Positions 1-13,050 are shown, counted from the stretch's first letter. The stretch is DNA of 64,000 bases from Undaria pinnatifida (GCA_012845835.1 JABAKD010000104.1:129155-193154), one strand, 5' to 3'. Made by a program: numbers and translations. The notes: a model not told the origin generated them from the sequence alone.

Positions 1-245
1 CTATTGAACACGAGGGGGAGAGGTGCAAATCGTCATTGTTTTGAAGGAACGCTTGCCGTGCCCGCGCCCAATGACGTTACTTTGTCAGGTGCGTTTGGTA
101 GAAGTTGTCAGACGATCATGCAGACGGCAGGCAGGCACGAAATACCCTGCGTAGTAGGTTGGTAGTGTGGTGTACCGCAGTTTTAACATATCTCCCTGTA
201 CTTCCTTTTCACATTTTTATCTTCTAGTGTACGATTATCCGCCCT
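1..245 (+). repeat. Dispersed repeat, second copy at 12810-13050
   Basis: This stretch matches 12810-13050 in the same orientation over its whole length. Shared blocks include GATCATGCAGACGG, GTAGTGTGGT and TTTTGAAGGAACGCTT with scattered substitutions. Both copies lie a few hundred bases upstream of a plus-strand copy of dispersed family A, so the pair may be parts of one longer element. No coding frame is preserved between them. Confidence 0.65.
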
Positions 246-726
246 GTTTTCCCCCCCACCCTTGCCCACCCCTGTGTCGTCGAAGTTATACATAACCTCT
301 ACTATCAATCAGGTATACAAGAACTACATTACAGCACTTTAGATTGTGTGTCCAATCAACATGACATTGCATGTATGTATGAATGGGTTGTGCTCGGCCA
401 CGCCGACTGCTATTAAAATACATATCAAACGTAAACACATGTATGTATGACTTGTTCAAAATATGGTTTGACTGCTAGGTAGGGCGATAATAACTCTCTG
501 CAGGCTGGTTCACGTAAAACCCCCCAAATTATCTCCCCGGCGATTGCCGCTCGCAACATCCAGTCAAAGGGCATGATACTGACCCCCATGATCAGTGGAG
601 GAGGGTGACATAGCCACTTCTTTTTTGACGGCCTCGGGCTGTCTATTGGAGCAAAATTCGTATCGATCAATTTCAATGACAGGCTTTCACATTCTTCTAA
701 TACTATTCAGGCTTTTTCCAAGCGGA

Positions 727-779
727 GGCGAGAATATATGATATATATATTCGCCGGGGGATATATATATATATCCCCC
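727..779. repeat. Two adjacent AT-core palindromes
   Basis: Positions 727-755 form a near-palindrome with GGCGA/TCGCC arms around an AT-rich core. Positions 756-779 form a perfect 24-base palindrome made of GGGGG, seven AT units and CCCCC. Both could extrude as hairpins. They lie just upstream of the family A copy at about 790. Confidence 0.75.
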
Positions 780-789
780 TCCCCCACCC

Positions 790-1460
790 ATTCCTCCAAT
801 TCACCCTCACCCCGTCGAACACTCCGCTCTCTACTCACTGGTTGAGCGACTTACATGATATACATGATAAACTGGTGCATTCTTTCGAAACTCCGTCACA
901 TGTATCACCTTGAAATAATGTATAGTTTCCACGCACAGATTGAGCTGCCCCCCCGCCCGCCCGCCCCCCCCCCCCCCCCAATGATAAACTGGTGGATTCT
1001 TCCCAAAACCGTCAGATTTATCCCCTTCCTTGAAGGATTTATAGTTTCCACGCGCACAAATTAAGCTGCCCCCCGCCCCCACCCCCCCCACACCCCCGCT
1101 CCTTTTGATCAAAAGCAGGCCTCTACGCCCTTAAAAACTACGCCCTCCCCTCACCGGATATTCGACTTACAGGAGTCACTTGATAAACTGATGTATTTCC
1201 TTCCACAGCTAGCTGTCAGATTTTGTCCCCCTCAGAAACGGGTTTTATAGTTTCCGCGCAGACTGACTAAGATCACCCTGTTGACCCTGATAGCTGCACT
1301 GTAGTTGCAAGGAAGTCGCCGACCTATATCCTTAACGAGGACACACAACCCGTAATACGCGCGATCGGAGTATCACACGCAGCTTGCAAATATGAGTTTC
1401 GACAAAATCTTCGATCTCACAGCTAGCTGGAGTGTATCTATATTTTTTATAATATATACA
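790..1460 (+). repeat. Dispersed repeat family A, long copy
   Basis: This is a representative plus-orientation copy of the commonest repeat in the window. In order it carries the block GATAAACTGGTGCATTCTTT, a poly-C run near 965-980, a second C-rich run near 1070-1095, GATAAACTGATG, TTTTATAGTTTCCGCGCA, CACCCTGTTGACCCTGATAG and the right-end block CAGCTTGCAAATATGAGTTT before a GGAGTGTAT end. Other copies are listed separately. Neither transposase nor long open frame is visible, so it is probably non-autonomous. Confidence 0.75.
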
Positions 1461-3430
1461 AGTGCTACAACAACACCGCTCTACTCTTTATATAGACTAT
1501 GTCGATACTTTCGAGTACGAGCTAGCAGATAGTAGGCGATGAGTATTATTGACGATTTTTTCGATACACCTGCGCCACAGCAGGTAGGTGTACGTCGTAG
1601 ATAGAGAGCTGCTACAGAGTACGTCTACAGCAGTAGTAGCCCGAAAATTTGGACCCTCGCTACTGTACTACTGTTACTGTAGCCAGGACTATCCAAGGAA
1701 AATGCCCATCACGTTCCCAGCAACGAAAACTCGAGGTCACCATCAATATCGTATACCTAGACGAAATACAACTGGTAATACTGCACATAGTAATATATCT
1801 ACCACCACCCAGGTACATCACGCTCCGCAGAGCATGACGGTTTTCGTTTCACAGCGATTTCGCACGCCAGAGCATGCAACAGCGGCAACAATAAACGGTA
1901 CCAGCTAATTAAGTAGCATTGCTGCAGTCTTCAGTTTATTTTATGAATAATCAATAAGTAAGAACTAGTGGTGGCCGCGCGTTTCGTGATGATGGCCTGC
2001 AGATGAAAGATAACACGAAACTTGGTAATGACTCAGGCCGCCGGCACAGCTGGCTGAAAATGCGCTCTCCAAGCAGTTTCGCCAGGCAGTTATGCTTACA
2101 CGTAGCAAAACAATGCATTCCTGCAAGAGTTAGTGACAGCAAAGCAGAGCAGACCACCAGCAGGTCGTATGGTCTGGAGGAGTGGAGTGTTCTGCTGTAC
2201 CAAGGCACCACACGCAACACCGAAAACCTCTCAGGTTCACAATATGGACATTGGTATATGGTTGATTTGTTGCGAGTACGCGGTGGGAAGTGGGTACCGC
2301 TGTACACCAGCACGTGCATATCATATCGTTCGGTAGGTAGTGCATAGAGCGTCGGAGTACCATTCATTGTCACAGCGTAGAGACTAACTAATGGCTGGCG
2401 TGCGTGGTTGCATATGCCATGGCTACAGTACATGATTGCTACTTACACCAGATACACTGCTGTTCAGTAGGAAATGATTGCCTTTCATCACGTTGAATGT
2501 TGAAAAAAATGTTGAACCGGGTATTATCATAGCCCATAGTCTAGACTATATGCACGAAAATCGCCGCGCGGCTGTTACTAATATGCGGTGTAAACTTCAA
2601 GACCTCTACTACTACTCGTATTGATATTAATACCCGTTTGGTATAGTCTATAGTCTAGTAGTTGAACCCGTCATCGATGTTTTATTAGCGTTTTCGCCGG
2701 CAAGGCAAATACATGGTATATTTTAGAAAGCCAACGTCAATCGTCAATGGTTCAGGCAAACGAGGACGATAACGGCATACTTCGAAGTATATGTATATGT
2801 ATGTAGACTATTATAGAAGCCACTCATAACAGGAACAAGCACATCGACATGCAGTAGTAGTAGGTGTTTGATTTCAAGTTTACGAGATACACAGAGGGCT
2901 TCGTGCAGGTTCCTTCGGCAACCCAAAACAAAAACACGACGCGTGCCTGCCGTAACGCGCTGACGTTGATAGTATATCGGTTGCTCCGGCCCTCGTCCGG
3001 AGTATAGACTACACATTCGCCTGTTGTCTTGTCATATGCGTCGATATGGATGGATGTTTTTTTTTAACTGAAAATAAATGCGTGCGCATGCAGACTCTCA
3101 TCATATCGATTTTCGGTTGGTGCTTGGGTGGAAACGTACTGAATCGTGAACACCATATAACCCGCCAACTCACTGCCTGCACCGACGCAACCAACCAAGG
3201 AATGGACTAGCCGATACTATTAATAGCCCCGTATTGTTATGGAAAGTGCCACCATCCACGAGGGGACCATAGCTCGCTCGCTCACGCAGCCAGCAGATAA
3301 AGTACTGGGCTAAGCAAACCGGCATCGGCCCTACGTATGTTTGTCGATGGTTCGAGGCTGACTACCACTGCGTTGTTTCAAAATGCCACGCGAGGCTTCA
3401 GTGCGATATTAACGGCACGTGCAGCAGTGC
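1460..3430. other. No gene recognised
   Basis: Open frames here are short, overlap on both strands and show no recognisable motif. The stretch includes TA-centred micro-palindromes at about 2541-2554 and 2642-2660 (TAGTCTA type) and a perfect TACTTCGAAGTA at about 2779. No repeat family, tRNA or splice-compatible exon was found. Confidence 0.4.
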
Positions 3431-3572
3431 ATTGGAGCGCTGCACACAGGCCCAAGTTGCTAGGGTAAGGCGTTGCCCTCCTGCTCCATCTTTGTTTGGG
3501 TTGTTTTGTAACGAGGACGCGTCGAGAGCAACAAAAAAATACCGTACAAAGTTGTATCTAGGTCCGCGAAAC

Positions 3573-3911
3573 CTAACAGACCAGACCCATCGTTGTGTGA
3601 TTGGTTATAGCTGGGCGGCACTTTTGCCGAGTGATCCACATCTCTTGGGTTGAGAGGAAGGCGTTTTCACCTCGGGAACCTGTCCTCTCTAAGTATATAT
3701 CTGCTATCCGTTGTTCAGTTACGAAGAGAGCTTCCGGCAGATCTATCCTCGCCAACGCAATTGAACCCTCCGCGTGGTACTGGAAGTCCTCGGTCAGCCG
3801 CCCGTGCGTGGGATAAACCCGTATCCCATGGAATTTAAAAGAGTTTTCCATGATCTCCCAAGCGCGTAACAAACGCGTAACAACAGCCGAACTGACACTT
3901 TCCTGCATCAT
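3573..3911 (-). CDS. Unrecognised open frame, possible exon
   Basis: A 112-codon minus-strand frame has a mixed, non-repetitive composition, with stretches such as YPTHGRLTEDFQYHAEGS and LPEALFVTEQRIADIYLERT that read like protein. No family was recognised, no signal peptide or membrane segment is seen, and no neighbouring exon could be joined to it. The opposite strand is also open over part of the stretch (3601-3816), which weakens the case. It could be an exon, a decayed gene fragment or chance. Confidence 0.2.
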   Translation of the reverse strand: MMQESVSSAVVTRLLRAWEIMENSFKFHGIRVYPTHGRLTEDFQYHAEGSIALARIDLPEALFVTEQRIADIYLERTGSRGENAFLSTQEMWITRQKCRPAITNHTTMGLVC

Positions 3912-3914
3912 TTA

Positions 3915-6860
3915 GGAACAAGAGGCTTCTCGATGGGAAAATGCCGCGGGTGCGGCGTAGAACGGGGCCACGGGATGTTTTTTTCGTCGATTTCAAAGAC
4001 ACTTACTTTTGATACTTGTATAGTCTAGTTTTGTAGTTGCGCTGACACACCATAAATTATGCATACAGTACAACAACAACGGCGCAGCAGCAGCCGCGCT
4101 TTGTACCCTTTGCGTTGTGAAAACCACGACGTGTGATCGCTAGTGTGCAGTACTGAGCGGGGCATGATCGAACGACGACCTTGTTTTAATGCCCACCGCA
4201 AAATCAATGACACACCGTCGGATCTCATTATGTCATGGAATTTTCTTTGCTCCCCGTGTTCAACTTGCGACACCCCTCTTGTCAGGGCACCCACAGTCCC
4301 AAGCAAGGGGAATCTTGTATTGCACGATTGATTCCAGCGCGAACTGCACTCACTCGTCGTGTTTGAGACGCGTGCAAGCTTGAGAAAAGCGCCTGTTCTG
4401 GTGGCCAAATCGTAGAGACGAACAAGACAGAGTGGATAAGTAGAGGACCGGAAGAAAGAAAGGGATCGATAGACACATCCTTTAATTATATCTTTAAAGG
4501 AGGTTCATCGAGGAGGGGGCAAATAAGTGCGATTAAACGTCTTGGTAAAGTCTGCAAACTAAGACTATTGTATTGTCGTGCACGAGCTGTTGTTGTAATG
4601 GCCGTGTAGCCGCCACACGGCGGCGTTCCCTGACAACCCCAGTAGCGAGATGTAAGTGCCAACTTCCCGATGGAAACAACTCCACGTGTACAGCTTACTC
4701 TACACTATACTGCTGCGTACGTACGTACCGAATGACAAAGGGGATATAATGAGCTCGCTGGCCGTCTTGCCGAAATGTCTGTTCGACTGAATTTCTGAAA
4801 AAAAAAAATCCAAACTACGCAAAAAGAAGAGTGTCATCTACGCTCGTGCGTATTTAATCGAAACGCTGCGCATCATCTCCTCCAGGTACATGATATTATG
4901 GACCTGGCAGGAAATATGAGCATCATACTCCTTTTCGTTCCAATAGTTTGAACCTGTCGTTTACGATGTTTCGTTATGTTGTGCTGACCCGCGAACACGC
5001 GGTCGTCATATATATAGTGTAGGTATGGAGATTTTTGAGCTTACGATCCTAACCCTTACACGTACTACTTAGCACTACTAACCGTTAGCACCGACGAGAT
5101 GATATGTAACTTCTTGAAGGTGTTGAAGGGATGTTAGGGTAACTTTATGTAAATAGCGATGCTGTTTACCGCAGTAAGTGTCCCCAGCATTGCGAGCAAC
5201 TCGGCCCGCTCGGCACGAGAGTCCGGGCAAGGCAAGCCGTGGAGAACTCCTCCGAGTGAATTCATGACCCGAGTATACTTCCAGTATTTTAGTAGGTATA
5301 CTGTGTTATACCAGGTATGTCTTTATTCTTGAACACCGTGGAAACCGATAAACAATTACCCCCCTCCCACACTAGTGCGGACACTGACTTCGTGTACGAG
5401 TATATAACACATAGCCAAAGACGCGGACCAAGGCTACACGGCGAGGGGGGGTACCCCCGTCTTCCCATCTCTACAACCGGGGTTTCTCTGGACGTCACTG
5501 ACAAAAGTACTTTGGGCTGTTTTTTGGCGAAGCGTAGATAAACAAATCGTATCACAAAAGAGACAGGGGAGTTTGTCTGACGCACGCACAGGCAGGTGCC
5601 CTGGTCGGAATGGGTTCACGGGTGGGTTCTCATGGTGGCAGCACCGAAGGGGTACATGTGTAGACACGAAGTAGAATTTAGAAGAACGAGGTATAATACC
5701 AAGAAGAGATGAAGCAGATAGATGTATTAGTGGGGACCTCCCCGAGGTCCATGTAATGTCGCCCGGGAGAAACATCCCTGTTGTCTCCACGAACTCCCAG
5801 ACGGTTTCATCACCATCTCGTACGCCTCGTACCGTCGACAGCCTCCCTACCAGGTGCACGAGATAATACAAACCTCGAAAATATACCGGCGATTCAAAAC
5901 ATGACAATCAAAGACTCAGATCCATGTTATCATGCTCAAAACTCACATACCAAAGCCAAATAATATGAGATTATCTATAAAAATACAAAATCCAGCATAT
6001 TCCAATTGAATGACATCAAGCAGTAGTCAGCACTGAGCTGCTGTAACATGGAGCGTCTGCCCCAATAATTAAAAACGGTCATCAGCTAGCTGGTGAATAT
6101 GATTGAAAAGTGTGTCTAACGCAAAGCTGCAACATGTATGTTGAAAACTCAAATTCAAACATCCAAAATATGAATTTCAAGAACTAACTTCAACATCAAC
6201 CCGGTAATTAGCACTCAGCAGTTAGTTAGTTGTCGTAACCAGGAGATTCTGCCTCCTCAATAATAAAAAAATACTGGTCATCACCTATCTGGCGAAGATG
6301 ATAGGGTTGAAACAAGCGCGTCAAAGGCACAAAAAACTGCTGCAGAATAGAATATCAATTCTTGACCTCAACCGATAATCTCAAATCTCAACCTTACCTA
6401 CTAAACAGAGATTGTCTCAAATATCCGAAGCCGGAATCGAAAATAATAGTCTGTCGAACTCATGGGCTTGAAATACCTAATATCAAAATCAAAATACCTC
6501 AAATATCAAAAGCCATAGACTGATAATCAAGAGCCTGCCAAACTCAGAGGCCTAGAATATACCAGGTATCAGCATCATAGTCTACTCCAATATCATACCA
6601 GCAGCCTATATCATTTTCTCGAACTAATAACCAATCAATGCAAAGAAATAGCCTCCCCGCGAAGAACGTCTACATTGCGTCCATCCAGTTAAAACATCAT
6701 GGAGAAACCATAATGAATGTACGGGACTCTCAGTTAGTGCGGTTGGCCTGCATATATACGACAAATTCTTCAACTTACGAGTTTCTCCGGAACCCGTCAA
6801 GAAAAGCTGGATATTAGCGAGAAGAACATCCTCACGTATTTTTTTGTCTGCTAAGTAAGG
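3915..6860. other. No gene recognised
   Basis: No convincing gene is seen in this 2.9 kb. The longest frame is a 157-codon minus-strand frame at 5434-5907 with no recognisable motif. 5900-6620 is AT-rich with repeated short words such as AATATCA and CAAATATC, and no frame of useful length. TACCAGGTA micro-palindromes occur near 5312 and 6558, and a TAGTCTA near 4021. Confidence 0.35.
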
Positions 6861-6864
6861 GCCA

Positions 6865-6985
6865 ACGAACGATGGCGTCACTGTTTGCAGGAAATACGGC
6901 AGGGAGCTGGGTTCAAAACCGTCGATTTTCTTGAAGGAAAGTTGGGGGGTCTACCGTAGAACGACGACTCCGATACATAGCCTCC
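6865..6985 (+). repeat. Dispersed repeat family B, copy 1
   Basis: This copy shares GGGAGCTGGGTTCAAAACCG and the downstream block GGGGGGTCTACCGTAGAACG with copies at 34610-34775 and 59795-59905. The centre resembles an RNA polymerase III B box (GGTTCNAAACC). No matching A box at a normal distance was found, so the tRNA origin is only a suggestion. Confidence 0.6.
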
Positions 6986-7679
6986 CTACTCCACTCGACA
7001 AAGAAAGAGCAAAGCGGGCGGGTGGGGGGGATTTTTTTTGCACATTTAAATACAAATCTTAGTGAACTCCAGATGCCAAGTACTTGGGCACGTGTCACGG
7101 ACCGCTCGCGTAGTCACTCGGCCTCCAATCTGTAATCAGAGGGTTGGTTAATGCATATTTCAGCAAACGATAAGCCTATAGTCTACAGACCTTCCCTACT
7201 CTCTACTTGGCAAACTATATATATTGCAGGGGGGGGGATCTCTACTGCTTCTCTAGTTAGTGTCTACTCCTGCCCCCACCTTTCAAATAACAAATGACAC
7301 TGCTACGTACGACTTTATGGCGGCTTCTACCCACGTGAAAACCGCAACACGTACTTTGGTACTCCGAAGTATATGCATCAAAACTCAAGCCAAGTTGGCC
7401 AAAGCGCCGTTCACGTGAAAATCGCGACAACTTCCATACATACCGCCTGCCAGACGTGGCGAAATACAACGTAGTGGTGGGTCTATCTCTGCGATATTTG
7501 ACCAGATAAAACACAAACTATATAGTCTAAGCCAACACATTATACTCCTCCTGCCGATTAGACTATATACGTTAAAAACAACATAAACACCACAAACAGT
7601 TCTTGAAGTAATACAAAAACCCGACAATATCCTCCGGGATGGACTATACATTAATAGCAACTCCACCACCACAACACGC

Positions 7680-8010
7680 GGTAATGCTGCCGGTCGCCCC
7701 GGTGGCGTACCAGATCGTTCCCGAGTCTGGTATAGGTCAGTTTCGCGAGTTCGAGCCCCGTCGAGTGCATACTCGTATGACGTCGTTGGGACTTTTTCTT
7801 GTGCATTAACTGACTTGCGGAAAGCGCGAGAGCGTGAGTTAGCAACAGTCGATGAAAAATCGACGAGCAGTGGGATTCCTGAACCCTATGCGCGATAAAA
7901 ATTGAAGGCAAGAACCGGGGGGAAGAAGGGACGACAACTGTGACCACGGCTCGTCCAGAAGCTGGAAAGTAAAAGTGTGAGAAAAAAAGAAAAAAAAATC
8001 CACACAGCAA
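7680..8010 (+). mobile_element. tRNA-related SINE-like element S1
   Basis: The head carries a B-box-like GAGTTCGAGCCCCG at about 7749. The body contains GAGCGTGAGTTAGCAA, CGCGATAAAAATTGAAGGCA, TGTGACCACGGCTCGTCCAG and an A-rich tail near 7985-8000. The same head and body order recurs at 29845-30160, 35455-35780 and 62660-62980, and body only (reverse) at 27225-27420. The matching place in duplication copy 2 (about 49015) lacks it, so it inserted after the duplication. It has no coding capacity. Confidence 0.65.
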
Positions 8011-10129
8011 CTCTACCGTACGTTGTTTCATATTTGACGAACGAAGTATTGGCTCTATAACCACGGTATTGGACTATGCAGTAGTAATAATACTGTCAGG
8101 AACCGTTCCCTGCAAAAATGAACAAAACCAAAAGACGAAGTACGACGTATGCCTCCACCGTACTGTTAGACGGCGGTAACATATCGTCAGCCGTTCCTCC
8201 AAAAGAAACTAAAAACGTGCCGTGTAGTTTCAATGCGCTAAGAAAAAGTTGAAAAGCTCGATGCAAACACGACAGACACCGTTCGACAGTAAACACGTGT
8301 TTTCTCCTCCTTACCGAGCCGCAAATCGCCTTAGAACACTAACGTACACACACGCGGCATGCGAGCACCGCACCCTCAAACGGCAAAACGGAGTTGTTCC
8401 GCTTCTCATCGAGCTGCAAGATAGCCAACACTGCGGACAAAACTACTTCGAAGTATACGCATAGTCTAGAGATATATAAAAACTTGCGGTGACACAGCAA
8501 GAATGGCAGGAACACCGAGGGAGAAATAATGCCAGCGAGCGTGCGCCAGGTTTCGACCAGACATTCGATGCCCCAATAATAGCTACTGCTGTATATATGG
8601 GCTTGCATCTATGCTTCGACGTTCCTACAACGAAAAATACTTATCCGAGACTACCACCACGTATTTCGTCCCTGCCAACGTGCACACGGTTTGAAATGGG
8701 TTTGTTGGACGACCGCGGACAATGTCTGATTGGCGTCCAAACCGTCCTCGCCCGGTGCACTGTTGTTGCTAACTTAATCGTCTCGCGCCAGGGCACGACC
8801 TCTTCGTAGGCGTGGAATTTACAGAGTACATGATATTAATACAGTGCAAGCTAGCGTTGCACGCATCACGCGTAGATAATCAATCGCCACAAACGCCAAG
8901 GCAGCTGCTGAATGCTTTCACATCAAAAATGCCTCGGGGGCAGCAATGTTCGCGCGCTTAACCCATCCTTTTTATGCCCCTTTCGATCTGTCGCCCTTGC
9001 GGTCTCCTTCACCGCAGCTTGTATCGCTCTCTCAGGAAAAATCTTTTGTAGGGTCGTTAAACAATTTCCCAAGATGTAACCTTCCAATCCCCACCGCAGG
9101 GCAGCACAGAATCGCGCGGACACTCCATGTCACAATCGGCGCTCGCTCCGTGCATGTCCACGTCCGACTCAGTGTCGGTACACCGGCACCTGTGATGTTA
9201 GCACGATCGATTCGCGAAATACGATCGGGAAACGAATTATTTGTGGATGGTACCTTGACGCATTGGCATCGCATGCGAAGGATGTGGACCTACACGGTAC
9301 GTTCCTATTCAGAATGAAGCTCGTATTGCGGGCAACGGCGGAAGGCGTATTCTGGCCACAGTCGGCACTCTCTCTAAGTCGGCCACTCGCACACTAGCCG
9401 TTGGTGCGGCCGCGTTTGTGTTCGGATGACGTGTGCAAACAGGAAAAATGTAACATGATTGAGCGGATGAAACGAATGTATGTACCAAATCTCGCAGTGG
9501 TTGCGCAGTAAACTTCACGTTACTTTTTGTTTATAGGTGACTGGCCGAGCCAGTACCACGATTGTCATGTAGACAGGGATGTAGCTGTCGGAAAGCTCTC
9601 CGCAGCAACATTGGAGGTTTGCAGAGTCGGCTGCCGGGATTAGAACGCTTTCCTATATCCACCAAACATATACGCTACACATGGTTGCTGCTTTGCTTGC
9701 TAACCGTGGTGACTCTTTTGCCAATCGGAGATGTGGAAATCTGGGCTGTATAATATTGAATATTTCCATAAAATCTGGTGGTCTGAGGAGAGATTTAGCG
9801 TGGACGTATTCGACCCTCCCTGCCGCGCACTCGAGACAACGAGGTGTGTCAGTCTCGGAAGTAGGAACCTGGTCTACGTGCGTTGGCCAACGGCTTCCTA
9901 AAGCCAGGAGCAGATGCACGTAGAAAGTTTTTCGTCGGCACCCGGCAACCGCACACAACAGACGCTGGCGTGTTCCGACCATACAGCACATTTCGTCCTC
10001 CGGCGAGGGTCTGCTGCCGCTGCCACCACAATATTTTTCGTTGTTTTCTGTTTCCGAAACTCCCGGGGGTATCACATGATACGAGCCACGCTATGATTTT
10101 TTTTTTTCAGCGAGGGCACTGTAGTACTG

Positions 10130-10480
10130 ATGTTTATTTCGACACAGACAAAATATCTAGTACTTGCAGCCTGCCTGATGAGCAGTATGTCCATGCAACC
10201 TACGGAGATATGATTTATGATTCACGTATGAACGAGCAGTATAGTTCGTTTTGGTATTGGGAAATGAGTGCATTCTATTGAATGACGGTGTGTTGTCAGA
10301 ATGTCAGCCACCCCGCTGGAAACATGCCTCCAGTGGTATGTTTGGTTCAGGGTTGATTCCGAGATCAACACCTGTCACTTCTATTTTATCCGCTGCCACC
10401 GCGCAACCAAGACCCGCGCATGAGGTGGGCCACGCGAGCAAGCCGACCCATGAGTTATCCCGATACACTAGTGTGACGAT
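10130..10480 (+). repeat. Repeat shared with 15590-16060
   Basis: This stretch aligns with 15590-16060. Shared words include GCAACCAAGACCC, GAGGTGGGCCA, CACCCCGCTG and ATGATTCACG. The second copy continues into sequence resembling 51430-51560 of duplication copy 2. The arrangement suggests the 8 kb separating the two parts of duplication copy 1 includes a partial further copy. Confidence 0.65.
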
Positions 10481-11200
10481 GTTCATCTGGAACCGTGCTC
10501 CGGCAGGGCAACGCGCTGGACCGGGGCTGACTCACGACACATTTTCCCGGGCTGCTTCAGGAGCAACTTTTATTCGTCATCGACCTCCACTCTACACGAA
10601 CGCGATGGAACCCGAACGTACACCAGCAGCAACAGGGAGCAAGACAATCGAGACGCAGCCTACGACAGCCAGATACAGGAAAAGACGCGACAGCAGCCAG
10701 GGAACGGTAGCGAGAGCAGACAGGGAACGGTAGCGCGAGCCATAGAGCCGCGGCCCTTCACCATGCCAGACTTCCTTGTACGTGCTTGCATTGAGCGAGC
10801 GATTTCGGGGGTTGACGTTTGAGTTGCGGTTACGAGCAATTTTCTGAGCAACGATGATTGGGAAAGGGGTGATGATAGTTTGAGGACAGCCAGTCAATCA
10901 AAAGGGAATGAGCGTGGCGGAGCAGCAGGCGCACAGCAGGAGATTCGTGGAAGGTCAGGGGGGGAGAGGGCCACCGTGGAAGAGGACGGAGCAAGGGAGG
11001 AAAGGGCCACCCTCTTCCGCGCCAGCACGACCTTCGGCTTACAACAAGCGCGTACTCATCTTTTGACTTTTTTGTGTATCCGTAATTGTCTCTAGAGTTG
11101 ATTGATGTGTTGATGTTTTTTTATGCGTATCGGTTGGTACGTAACGTATCGTTTCTTTCTGAAAAACTCACGTCCATTTTTCGTTTTTCAAGGCCCATAT
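10480..11200. other. No gene recognised
   Basis: Open frames occur on both strands but none has a recognisable product. A short imperfect tandem (AGGGAACGGTAGCG twice) lies at 10698-10733, and 10900-11010 is G- and A-rich. Neither strand is favoured. Confidence 0.35.
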
Positions 11201-11214
11201 GATATAGACTATAT

Positions 11215-11700
11215 ATTCAAAAAATATAAATACACTCCAGCTGTGAGATCGAAGATTTTATCGAAACTCATCTTTGCAAGCTGTGTGTGATACTCCGATC
11301 GCGCGTATTACGGGTTGTGTGTCCTCATTAAGGATATAGATCGGCGACTCCCCTTGCAACTACAGTGTAGCTACCAGGGTCAACAGGGTGATGTTAGGCG
11401 GTCTGTGCGCGGAAACTATAAAACCAGTTTCTGAGGGGGACAAAATCTGACAGCTGTGGAAGGAAATGCATCAGTTTATCAAGTGAATCCTGTATGTCGA
11501 GTAACCGGTGAGGGAAGGGCAGAGTTTTTATGGGCGTGGAGGCCTGATTTTGATCAAAAGGGGGGCGGGAAGGGGGGAGGGGGGGAGGGACGGGTGGGGC
11601 AGCTCAGTTTGTGCGTAGAGGCAATATGTCCTTCTTGTGGGGGAGGGGGGGGGGGGGATGTGTGTGTGGGGGGTGTGTGTGGGGGGGGGGGGAAGGGGGG
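11215..11700 (-). repeat. Family A copy with G-rich body
   Basis: This is a minus-orientation family A copy. It starts with the conserved end ACACTCCAGCTGTGAGATCG, followed by the GATCGCGCG block, GTCAACAGGGTGATG and TGATCAAAAGG. It then runs into poly-G-rich DNA with several runs of eight or more G from about 11568. Confidence 0.75.
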
Positions 11701-12545
11701 GGAGGGCTTTAGGTCGCACAGATGTAGGGGTTTGCTGTACGCCTGGTGCTAGGTCTAGGCGATGGTGCGGGTGGTGGGGAAGGAGGGGACGTGTGGGGCG
11801 GGGGGGGGTGGGAATTGCAGCAGCGGCATGGACAACTCTAAAACGATAATGGGGTGATATCCAGGGCGTGGAAGTGTTTATTACTCTGGCGGATTTCAGC
11901 ATTAGGTGAGGCGTTTAAGCAAGAGAGAGCGAGGAAAAAAAAAGGGGGGGGGGGGGGGGGGGGGGGGTTCAAGAGGTTTAGGTCATATGTATTATTAAAA
12001 TACACTCCAGCTATGAGATCAAGGATTTGGTCGAAACTCATCTTGGCAACATTGTGTGTGATGCTCCGATCGCGCGTATTAATCATATATGTAGGGGCTT
12101 GCTAAACGCGCGGTGCTGGGTTTGGGCGATCGTGCGGGGTGTGGGTAATGAGGGGGCGTTAGAGGGGGGGAGGGGGGATGAATGAAAGCTACGTCATGGA
12201 TGGCTAGAAAGATAATGACGTGATATCAATTGCGTAGAAGCGTTTATTACTCTGGCCGATTTCGATTTTAGTGGGGCGTTTGAACGAATTGGGCGGGGAA
12301 CAAAGGGGGGTGGGGGGGGGGAGGAGGGTGAGATGAGTTGGAGCTGCGGCATTCATGGCTATAAGGATAATGAGATGATATCAGCTGGCTGGTAGTGTTT
12401 ACTACTTTGGTAGATTTTGATTTCAGGTGGGGCGTTTGAACAAGAGGGGGGGGGGGGCATGCCAATATGTGCGCGGAAACTATAAACCCTTAAAGGGGAC
12501 GAATCTGACGGTTGTAGGAAGAAGACACCCCTTTATAACACCCGC
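11700..12545 (-). repeat. G-rich tandem block built from family A segments
   Basis: Three imperfect units follow one another here. Each has a G-rich run, a GATAATG-GTGATATC block, the word GTTTATTACTCTGG (GTTTACTACTTTGG in unit 3) and a GGCGTTTGAACAAG-like end at about 11912, 12283 and 12440. A family A end (CACTCCAGCTATGAGATCAA) lies inside at about 12003, and a closing family A piece with GTGCGCGGAAACTATAAACC lies at 12468-12545. Confidence 0.65.
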
Positions 12546-12809
12546 CTGGTAATGAATATTATTCTAGAAGGTTTGGTGTTACATAGTCTATAGTATGCAA
12601 CCCAATTTTTAGGTGTAGTAAACAACGTGTTAAAAGCTTCATAATTTGTTATTGTGCATGGATCGAAAGATACAATATTTCAATCGATAGGTACAACCAT
12701 GTAGTTACCATTATTTTCTGACATCGCTAATTATAAGAAAGAGATAAACATTATTGCCAAATACAACAGGCGAGGTGATGTGGTCATCATGCAATGTCGT
12801 CGCCATTGA

Positions 12810-13050
12810 GAACGAAAGGGATAAATGCGAATCGTTAGTGTTTTGAAAGGAACGCTTAGTGTACGCGCGCTCAATTACGTTACTTCGTTAGTCATACTTC
12901 GCTTGGCATAGGTTGGGAGGCGATCATGCAGACGGTATGTACAGAATACCCTACGTAATAGGTCGGTAGTGTGGTTTACCGCAAATTTTACATATCTGTT
13001 TGTACCTCCTTTTCATATTAGTATTGTCTCACATATACGATATTACGCCT
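12810..13050 (+). repeat. Dispersed repeat, second copy of 1-245
   Basis: This stretch aligns end to end with 1-245, as described there. It is followed at about 13180 by a plus-orientation family A copy, the same arrangement as at the left edge. Confidence 0.65.

Larger units (their letters stand above)
7290..10480. repeat. Segmental duplication, copy 1, left part
   Basis: The stretch aligns with 48720-51420 in the same orientation. Good anchors are 8230-8270 with 49470-49500 (GAAAAGCTC), 9060-9120 with 50305-50365 (ACAATTTCCCA, CCGCAGGGCAGCACAGA), 9770-9880 with 51035-51145 (ATCTGGTGGTCTGAGGA, CTCGAGACAACGAGGTGTGT) and 10000-10085 with 51270-51355. Reading frames shift between copies and substitutions show no codon bias, so I do not call genes here. 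Copy 1 carries a SINE-like insertion (7680-8010) absent from copy 2. Confidence 0.8.

Noticed and set aside
8946-9317. A coding exon shared by the left duplication parts (8.9-9.3 and 50.2-50.6 kb)
   Set aside because: Frames shift between copies and substitutions show no preference for silent sites. The conserved words may be regulatory or just slowly diverged.
9770-9880. A plus-strand exon around WSEERFSVDVFD with a match at 51035-51145
   Set aside because: The second copy has a one-base length difference and loses the frame; the acceptor AG is absent in copy 1.
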